Source of the DNA: Verrucomicrobiota bacterium
GTDB lineage: Bacteria; Verrucomicrobiota; Verrucomicrobiia; Limisphaerales; SXQI01
DNA length: 7,748 nucleotides
NCBI GenBank assembly: GCA_008933045.1
Contig: WBXJ01000141.1
Location: forward strand, 1-7,748
Direction: 5' to 3'
Position 1 is the first letter of the stretch. Every line of letters begins with the position of its first letter. Below the pieces are notes generated by a model. That model did no database searches, was not told where the DNA came from, and saw only the letters and a list, made by a program, of their open reading frames with translations. This document shows, one piece after another, positions 1-5,006 of the stretch. Made by a program: the position numbers and the translations under genes.

Positions 1-1
1 T

Positions 2-355
2 GCGCGGAAAGGCGAATGGGTTGCGGACTGGTTTTATACGAATCAAATGCCACGGATGATGCGTGTGGCACTGAGCTTTACGGATAAGAATGCAATCGGA
101 AAGGAGCCTGTGACAATCCGAACGATCCGTATCGAAGGGACCGCGATTGCTCGCGTCGGGGCAGGTGGAACGAGGGCTGGACAGTTGCGGGGGGCTGCGG
201 GTCTCGGGAATCAAACGGGTGTGGAAGTGATTGGAGAAGGCGCGATGACGGGTGACGATTTAGGCTGGGGATTGCAGCATCTCCCTTCGGGCTTTGGAGA
301 CGGCAGAGGTGTGGGCGGACCGAGAGAGAGGGATGCGGTGTTTGGGACATGGTGA
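2..355 (+). CDS. C-terminal part of a GspJ-like type II secretion minor pseudopilin (5' end outside window)
   Basis: The frame is open from the left edge to a TGA at 353-355, giving 117 residues of a protein whose start lies outside the window. The first part reads W-V-A-D-W-F then M-P-R-M-M-R-V-A-L-S-F, resembling the end of the GspJ pseudopilin domain, where a Trp-containing segment and a Pro precede a hydrophobic beta strand. GspJ is a minor pseudopilin at the tip of the type II secretion pseudopilus, and gspJ normally precedes gspK, which is exactly what follows here with a 7-base overlap. After about residue 50 the sequence becomes a Gly-rich tail that looks disordered and is not typical of the short enterobacterial GspJ. 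An internal ATG at 47 should not be taken as the start because the frame stays open upstream. The assignment rests on context plus weak motif similarity; another minor pseudopilin is possible. Confidence 0.6.
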   Translation, partial: ARKGEWVADWFYTNQMPRMMRVALSFTDKNAIGKEPVTIRTIRIEGTAIARVGAGGTRAGQLRGAAGLGNQTGVEVIGEGAMTGDDLGWGLQHLPSGFGDGRGVGGPRERDAVFGTW

Positions 356-1461
356 TCCTAACTCCAAGAAAAGACCGAGGTATTGCTATCATCATCGTGA
401 TGATCGTGATTGTGGTTCTGAGCGTTCTGGCTGGTGGCTTTGCTTATACGATGAAGGTCGAAACAAAGTTGGCACGCAATAGCAGCTATGAGTCGGATAT
501 GGAGTTTCTGGGTCGGTCGGGTGTGGAGTTGGGCCGATATGTGTTAGCGATGCAACTGGGTCTGCCGGGGGAAGGTAATTACACAGCGCTCAACCAAAAG
601 TGGGCGGGTGGTTGGGGAGGCACAAACGAACTTCTGGCGGATATTGATCTGAGCAATAATGAGCTGGGGCCGGGCCGGTTCTCCGTTAAAATTGTGGATA
701 TGGAACGGAAGTTTAACCTGTCCCAGATTCACGAAAACAACACTGCTATTTTAGAAAAAGCCTTGGACGTAATTGGGGTGGATGGCTCCGAGATTTCGAC
801 AATCACCGATTCGTATTTGGACTGGACTGATCCCGATGAGAAAACGCGCCCGCACGGAGCTGAGAGCCGTGATTATATGCGGATGGACTTGAAGCGGCCT
901 TACTTTGCAAAAAATGGGCCCATTGATGATCTCTCTGAACTGCTTCTGATCAAGGGAGTAACGCCAGCGGTCTACTTCGGCTCGAGTCGTGCAGGCCATT
1001 CTGTAGGTGGGCCGGGAGGGCATCGACGCCGACCACACAGCGGGTTGATGGATGAGGGGCCGTTGCCATCCGGTTCGGGATTCGGTCTGGTGGATCTTTT
1101 TACGCCAATTTCGGGGAGTGGCGTTGCGGTGAATGTAAACACGGCTTCGACTGAGGTCTTGCAATTGCTTCCTGGGGTGGATGCTCAGATGGCTCAGGCG
1201 ATTGTTGCGAGTCGTAACGGTTCTGATAATTCACCCGGTTCGGAGGATGATATTCCGTTCATCAACACTGGGGAATTAATCAACGTGCCGGGGCTGGATC
1301 CACAAATCATGCAAGTGATTCGTAATTTTTTGACCGTGCAGAGCTTCCTTTTTGAAATCACGGTGGATGCAGAAATCGGGGGATATAAACGTCAGTTTGT
1401 GGCGTTAGTCCACCGACGCAGCCGCACTGAAATACCGATTCTCTATTTTCATTGGAAATGA
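349..1461 (+). CDS. gspK: Type II secretion system minor pseudopilin GspK
   Basis: The 370-residue product has a short basic leader ending R10-G11, then a hydrophobic helix at about 12-32. This is a prepilin-peptidase site with cleavage expected after G11. Position +5 of the mature protein is Ile rather than the Glu of major pseudopilins; lack of that Glu is a hallmark of GspK. The central domain carries the typical stretch D154-S-Y-L-D-W-T-D-P-D-E (154-164), the R-P-Y-F segment near 183-186 and an L-S-E-L-L-L-I-K-G segment near 195-203. N-V-N-T-A at 262-266 opens a helix-hairpin-helix-like region. GspK caps the pseudopilus tip with GspI and GspJ in the inner membrane/periplasm. A Gly/His/Arg-rich stretch at about 211-247 separates the two parts and looks like a lineage-specific linker. 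The length is somewhat above the usual ~320 residues. The ATG at 349 overlaps the stop of the upstream pseudopilin, and the TGA overlaps the bioD start. Confidence 0.92.
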   Translation: MVILTPRKDRGIAIIIVMIVIVVLSVLAGGFAYTMKVETKLARNSSYESDMEFLGRSGVELGRYVLAMQLGLPGEGNYTALNQKWAGGWGGTNELLADIDLSNNELGPGRFSVKIVDMERKFNLSQIHENNTAILEKALDVIGVDGSEISTITDSYLDWTDPDEKTRPHGAESRDYMRMDLKRPYFAKNGPIDDLSELLLIKGVTPAVYFGSSRAGHSVGGPGGHRRRPHSGLMDEGPLPSGSGFGLVDLFTPISGSGVAVNVNTASTEVLQLLPGVDAQMAQAIVASRNGSDNSPGSEDDIPFINTGELINVPGLDPQIMQVIRNFLTVQSFLFEITVDAEIGGYKRQFVALVHRRSRTEIPILYFHWK

Positions 1462-2180
1462 GCGCCCAGCCCTTAGTTGTTTTCATTACCGCGACGGATA
1501 CCGGTGTGGGGAAAACTGTTTTAACGGGGTTACTTTTAGAGTGGCTTCAGCGATCGGATTCGCGTGTGCTGGGATGGAAACCGTTCTCATCGGGGGGACG
1601 TGAGGACGCTGAATTTTTCCGCACACTTATGCTCAAAGGGGCACGGGATGGCGAGGAGCTTACACTTGATCAAATCAACCCTTTCGCATTCAGAGCACCC
1701 ATCACACCTCTGTTGGCGGCTCGTCGAGAGGGGGTCTGTGTCAATCTTTCGGATGTCTCCAAGCAGTTGCGAGGGTTTGCAGGCCGTGCAGATATTCTTT
1801 TGGTGGAGGGAGCCGGTGGGCTGCTATCTCCTTTGGGAGAGGGGTTTTCCGCGATTGAGCTGATTCATGAATGGCAATGCCCTGTGTTGGTCGTGGCACC
1901 CAATCGGCTGGGTGTTATCAATCATTTGCGGCTGACAATAGGAGCCTTGAAAGCTTCGGGAATCTCACGGATCGCAGTTGCGTTAACGGAGCCAATGGTT
2001 CCGGATGATTCTTCTGAAGGAAACGCCGATTTGCTGCGTGAGTATTTTCCCCAATTGCCACTAGTCACAATTCCGCATCTGACGGATGGGCCGGTGAGTC
2101 CTGATTTAGTTGAACAGAGTGTGGCACTTTTGGATTCGCAGATGAGGGCGTTAACGGGAGCACTCCTTGACCGCGGTTAA
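1458..2180 (+). CDS. bioD: ATP-dependent dethiobiotin synthetase BioD
   Basis: BioD closes the ureido ring of dethiobiotin from 7,8-diaminopelargonate, CO2 and ATP, the penultimate step of biotin synthesis in the cytoplasm. The 240-residue protein opens with a P-loop at 11-20 (T-A-T-D-T-G-V-G-K-T), the BioD version of Walker A. K41-P matches the catalytic lysine segment, D50 fits the metal-binding Asp position, P-I-T-P at 81-84 fits the substrate loop, and E117-G-A-G-G is the conserved EGAGG motif. N149-R-L-G-V-I-N-H matches the nucleotide-base region. The length is normal for the family. The ATG at 1458 is preferred over an in-frame TTG at 1452 because ATGA overlaps the gspK stop and the P-loop then lies at the usual distance from the N terminus. 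No other biotin genes are adjacent; the downstream neighbours are thiamine genes. Confidence 0.95.
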   Translation: MSAQPLVVFITATDTGVGKTVLTGLLLEWLQRSDSRVLGWKPFSSGGREDAEFFRTLMLKGARDGEELTLDQINPFAFRAPITPLLAARREGVCVNLSDVSKQLRGFAGRADILLVEGAGGLLSPLGEGFSAIELIHEWQCPVLVVAPNRLGVINHLRLTIGALKASGISRIAVALTEPMVPDDSSEGNADLLREYFPQLPLVTIPHLTDGPVSPDLVEQSVALLDSQMRALTGALLDRG

Positions 2181-2206
2181 AACTGGCTTAGCATCGATGG
2201 TCTGTC

Positions 2207-3409
2207 ATGAGTTTTGTTTCACAGTTTAATCAGTTGCCCATCGGGGAATGGATGACCCGTGCCGACTCAGCCAACTCGAGCGCGGTGCAAAAGGTGTTGG
2301 GAAAACCACGGCTCACACTGTCGGATTTTCCAGACCTTCTCTCATTAGCTGCCTCGGCAAGTCTCGAAACAATGAGCCAGCGATCGCAGGAACTAACGCG
2401 TCAACGGTTTGGAAAAGTCATCCGATTTTTTGCGCCGCTTTATCTTTCTAACGAATGCATTAACAACTGCAAGTATTGCGGTTTTTCAAGGGACAACGCG
2501 ATTCTACGGGTGACGTTAAACCCTGAGGAAGTAGCCGTTGAGGCACGGGCGTTGAAGGCGCAAGGGTTTCGGCATATTTTATTGGTGGCTGGGGAACATC
2601 CCAAATTTATTTCGACGACTTATTTGGCGGAATGTGTTGCGGTGTTGCAGGCCGAGATACCGGGGATATCTCTCGAGATCGGGCCGATGGAAACGGAGGA
2701 TTATCGACCGTTGGTTGCGGCTGGGGCAGAAGGGTTGGTTGTTTATCAAGAGACCTATGATCGGCTCGTTTATGATGAAATGCACACGGCAGGGCCCAAG
2801 AAGAATTTTGACTGGCGCCTGGAAACGCCTGAGCGTGCTTACGAGGCAGGCTTTCGACGGTTGGGAATCGGAGCCCTTTTTGGGTTGAGCGATTGGCGAG
2901 TCGAGGCATTGGCTTTGGCGGCTCATGCCGATTATTTGTTGCGTCACTGCTGGCGAGCTCAGCTCACGCTTTCGTTGCCTCGTCTACGTCCGCATGCTGG
3001 AGAATTTGAGCCGCTGACCTCCTTGAGCGATCGGGAGTTGGTGCAGTTGATTTGCGCGTTTCGGTTGGTTTTTCCGGATGTTGGTTTAGTTTTGTCCACA
3101 CGTGAACCCGCGACCCTGCGTGATAATCTGATTCCGCTGGGGATCACCCATATGTCTGCGGGCAGCCATACGGAGCCCGGGGGTTACACTGGAGCAGGTA
3201 AGGATAATATCCACCGCACGCAACGAGGTCGCATTATTCCATTAGCCGACGGGGCCAGCGAGTTTGCGCCGCAGCCCGCACGCGCTACAAACGCCACGGG
3301 GCAATTCGACATTGCGGATGATCGAACCCCGTTGGAGGTAGCAGCGATGGTTTCGCGCCTCGGATATGAGCCTGTTTTTAAGGATTGGGATACTGCACTA
3401 ACGGCATGA
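2207..3409 (+). CDS. thiH: 2-iminoacetate synthase (tyrosine lyase) ThiH, radical SAM
   Basis: ThiH cleaves tyrosine with S-adenosylmethionine to give dehydroglycine (2-iminoacetate) and p-cresol. Dehydroglycine feeds ThiG, which builds the thiamine thiazole. The radical SAM cluster motif is C84-x3-C88-x2-C91, in the context L-S-N-E-C-I-N-N-C-K-Y-C-G-F. Other strong ThiH blocks are E157-I-G-P-M-E-T-E, the V-V-Y-Q-E-T-Y segment at 178-184, G196-P-K-K-N-F-D-W-R-L-E-T, P258-R-L-R-P, S273-D-R-E-L-V-Q-L-I, and S317-A-G-S-H-T-E-P-G-G-Y. The C-terminal D-W of K392-D-W is also conserved. At 400 residues it is longer than the 377-residue E. coli enzyme, mainly through an insertion after the GGY motif (about 331-362). 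The gene follows bioD after 26 bases with no clear ribosome binding site, and its TGA overlaps the thiS ATG. The usual partner thiG is not in the window. Confidence 0.96.
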   Translation: MSFVSQFNQLPIGEWMTRADSANSSAVQKVLGKPRLTLSDFPDLLSLAASASLETMSQRSQELTRQRFGKVIRFFAPLYLSNECINNCKYCGFSRDNAILRVTLNPEEVAVEARALKAQGFRHILLVAGEHPKFISTTYLAECVAVLQAEIPGISLEIGPMETEDYRPLVAAGAEGLVVYQETYDRLVYDEMHTAGPKKNFDWRLETPERAYEAGFRRLGIGALFGLSDWRVEALALAAHADYLLRHCWRAQLTLSLPRLRPHAGEFEPLTSLSDRELVQLICAFRLVFPDVGLVLSTREPATLRDNLIPLGITHMSAGSHTEPGGYTGAGKDNIHRTQRGRIIPLADGASEFAPQPARATNATGQFDIADDRTPLEVAAMVSRLGYEPVFKDWDTALTA

Positions 3410-3615
3410 GTGAAGGTCGTGTCACAGCAAACGGGAATTCGGTAAAAGCGATTGTGCCATGCAGTCTGGAGAGTTTTCTCATCGCGCAAAAACTTCTTCC
3501 ACGAAGCGTTGTGGTTGAGCATAACGGTGAGGCGGTGACTCCATCGGAATTTGCGGGACGTGTAGTGCGCGCTGGCGATCGTTTGGAAATCGTGCAAATC
3601 GTTGCTGGTGGTTAA
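3406..3615 (+). CDS. thiS: Sulfur carrier protein ThiS
   Basis: ThiS is a small ubiquitin-like protein whose C-terminal Gly-Gly is adenylated by ThiF and then converted to a thiocarboxylate. It donates sulfur to ThiG during thiazole formation. The 69-residue product has the family layout: L-E-S-F-L near the first helix, L-P-R-S-V-V-V-E-H-N-G-E in the middle, A56-G-D-R-L-E-I-V, and the terminal G68-G69 immediately before the TAA. An in-frame ATG at 3385 would add seven residues, but 3406 is preferred because it gives normal ThiS length and an ATGA overlap with the thiH stop, a common coupling arrangement. Its partner thiH sits directly upstream; thiG and thiF are absent here. The stop codon lies 4 bases from the stop of the opposing gene. 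Confidence 0.93.
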   Translation: MSEGRVTANGNSVKAIVPCSLESFLIAQKLLPRSVVVEHNGEAVTPSEFAGRVVRAGDRLEIVQIVAGG

Positions 3616-3619
3616 CGGA

Positions 3620-4963
3620 TCAAAGTTTGATGTTAGCGATCAATCTCGCACCGTGAGCACGCAGTTTTATATCGGCACCAAAAGTCGCTGAAAGATTCTT
3701 AGAATTGAGGCTGTGTTTTCTTGGACCACTAGCAAGCACCTTACCTTCGCGAAGCATGAGCACGTGCGTGAATGCCGGAGTAATTTCTTCCACGTGATGG
3801 GTCACGAGGACGAGAGTCGGGCCTGCTGGATCATTTCCCAGACGTTCGATGAATTCTAAAAATCGCTCGCGTGCCACCGGATCAAGACCAGCACAAGGCT
3901 CGTCGAGTATGAGCAAATTCGGACGGGCCATGAGTGCTCGACCAATCAGGATGCGTTGACGCTCGCCTTGCGAAAGAACCGACCAAGCCCGATCCGCTAA
4001 ATAATCGCATTCCACCAATCTTAAAATTTTGCGGGCGGCACTTAAATCAGTTTTTGAGGGTGTGCCCCAAGAATCGATCACAGCAGCACGACCGCTAGCG
4101 ACGGTGTGTAAGGCTGGTTCGCTCTCGGCCATCATCTGGCGAATCGAAGAACTCACCAACCCGATCTTTTTGCGGAGCTGGCGCCAATCTGAGCGGCCGT
4201 ATTTTTTACCAAGAGCCCAAATGTGTCCACCAGTGGGCGTCATGTAGCCCGTGATGGCACTCAGCAATGAGGTTTTTCCGGATCCGTTAGCACCCAAAAT
4301 TACCCAGTGCTCCCCTTTCCGCACGGTCCAATGGATTCCGCAAAGAATGGGAATGGAATCGCGACGCATCAGCAAATCTTTCAGCATCAAAACGGATCCC
4401 TCGGCATCCTGTTGGTCAAGCGAAGCCTCCGCTGCACGAAGGTCGTCAGGAGTGTTGATGTTGCGAATTGTAGCGTTGAGGATCACTGGAAGTTTCCAAC
4501 GTCGGGCAGCACAGGTGCTCGCGAGAGTTTGTAACGAACGGGTGTTTGCTTCGAGACAGGTGGTCAGATGTGGCCATGCGGAGCGACGCAGCAGAAACGG
4601 AAATCCGACGAATCCATCGACGACAGTAAACACCCCAGAATCGGACTGGCGCAACTGACGGATCAAATGTTGGAGTAGTGCCCGATCGACAAACGGCATG
4701 TCGCAACTGAGAAATAGGAGGAGCTCGCTTTTTGTTTCGCTGAAGGCAGTTTCTATTCCTCCGAGCGGGCCTAATCCTGCGACACGATCTTGATCGATAA
4801 TCACCACGGGCCAGCCGATGGATTGCGCAGCGGTCTTTACCCAATCTAAGAATGACCTCCCTCGAAGCACGACGTTCGGTTTTGGCTTTCCCATGCGGCG
4901 ACTCTGCCCACCAGCGAGGATGCAGACAGTGCCTGATGATTGGTTGAGAGGCTTCAAATTCAT
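3620..4963 (-). CDS. Fusion protein: MobA-like nucleotidyltransferase plus ModF/YlmA-like ABC ATPase
   Basis: One uninterrupted 447-residue frame joins two families. Residues about 12-180 resemble MobA, which transfers GMP from GTP to molybdopterin: L16-A-G-G-Q-S-R-R-M-G-K-P-K is the nucleotide-binding signature, G65-P-L-G-G-I the second, C87-D-M-P the metal-binding Asp motif, and N168-I-N-T-P-D-D-L the C-terminal signature. The segment between the first two motifs is shorter than in E. coli MobA. Residues about 191-445 are a single ABC ATPase: Walker A G224-A-N-G-S-G-K-T, signature L330-S-Q-G-E-R-Q-R, Walker B L350-L-I-L-D-E-P, D-loop G359-L-D, and switch His in T388-H-H. The wording around Walker A (G-E-H-W-V-I-L-G) and I-G-L-V-S-S is typical of the COG1119 (ModF/YlmA) type. 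No membrane segments or permease gene are seen. It starts 43 bases after the dehydratase gene, probably in one operon. A molybdenum role is inference; another nucleotidyltransferase substrate is possible. Confidence 0.85.
   Translation of the reverse strand: MNLKPLNQSSGTVCILAGGQSRRMGKPKPNVVLRGRSFLDWVKTAAQSIGWPVVIIDQDRVAGLGPLGGIETAFSETKSELLLFLSCDMPFVDRALLQHLIRQLRQSDSGVFTVVDGFVGFPFLLRRSAWPHLTTCLEANTRSLQTLASTCAARRWKLPVILNATIRNINTPDDLRAAEASLDQQDAEGSVLMLKDLLMRRDSIPILCGIHWTVRKGEHWVILGANGSGKTSLLSAITGYMTPTGGHIWALGKKYGRSDWRQLRKKIGLVSSSIRQMMAESEPALHTVASGRAAVIDSWGTPSKTDLSAARKILRLVECDYLADRAWSVLSQGERQRILIGRALMARPNLLILDEPCAGLDPVARERFLEFIERLGNDPAGPTLVLVTHHVEEITPAFTHVLMLREGKVLASGPRKHSLNSKNLSATFGADIKLRAHGARLIANIKL
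3629..4393 (-). other. ABC ATPase domain of the fusion gene
   Basis: This stretch encodes residues about 191-445, one complete nucleotide-binding domain with Walker A, signature, Walker B, D-loop and switch histidine all intact. It most resembles the soluble COG1119 group (ModF/YlmA-like), whose members are annotated in molybdenum transport largely by name; many are orphan ATPases without a linked permease, as here. Confidence 0.8.
4385..4402 (-). promoter_or_regulatory. Possible internal translation start for a free ABC ATPase
   Basis: Within the fusion gene, Met193 lies exactly where the ABC domain begins. On the minus strand it is preceded by the purine-rich GAGGGA at 4402-4397, with 9 bases between that motif and the ATG at 4387-4385. 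This is a better Shine-Dalgarno match than the starts of most genes in the window have. It could allow a separate 255-residue ATPase to be made alongside the fusion. The motif also simply encodes Glu-Gly, so chance is a real alternative. Confidence 0.25.
4424..4930 (-). other. MobA-like domain of the fusion gene
   Basis: This stretch encodes residues about 12-180, a Rossmann-type NTP transferase domain with the signatures L-A-G-G-x-S-x-R-M-G, G-P-L-G-G-I, C-D-M-P and N-I-N-T-P-D-D-L in the expected order. Only about 24 residues separate the start of the first helix from G-P-L-G-G-I. E. coli MobA has roughly 15 more there, so one strand and turn seem to be trimmed. The final signature is intact, so the domain is probably folded and active. 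Confidence 0.75.
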
Positions 4964-5006
4964 TCTATCAGTGTGGAAGCTTTGGGATGATTTGTTGAGA
5001 TTAAAT
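4964..5006 (-). other. 43-base gap between dehydratase and MobA-ABC genes
   Basis: This short spacer contains no hairpin followed by a T run and no convincing promoter. No good Shine-Dalgarno motif precedes the ATG at 4963-4961. The spacing is consistent with co-transcription of the two minus-strand genes. Confidence 0.5.

Noticed and set aside
47..355. A complete 102-residue gene starting at the ATG at 47
   Set aside because: The frame is open upstream to the window edge with protein-like, pseudopilin-compatible sequence, so this is the end of a longer gene.
1452..1460. TTG start for bioD two codons upstream
   Set aside because: The ATG at 1458 gives the normal BioD N terminus and an ATGA overlap with the gspK stop.
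2181..2206. TPP riboswitch ahead of thiH
   Set aside because: The gap is only 26 bases, too short for a THI element, and no THI-box-like sequence is seen.
3385..3405. Earlier ATG start for thiS
   Set aside because: It would add seven residues atypical for ThiS and a longer overlap with thiH; 3406 gives the usual length.
3616..3645. ATCAAA-G-TTTGAT palindrome as a terminator
   Set aside because: The loop would be a single base, the stem is AT-rich and no T run follows.
4251..4658. Plus-strand reading frames inside the MobA-ABC gene
   Set aside because: They have no recognisable family features and run antisense to a frame with complete conserved motifs.
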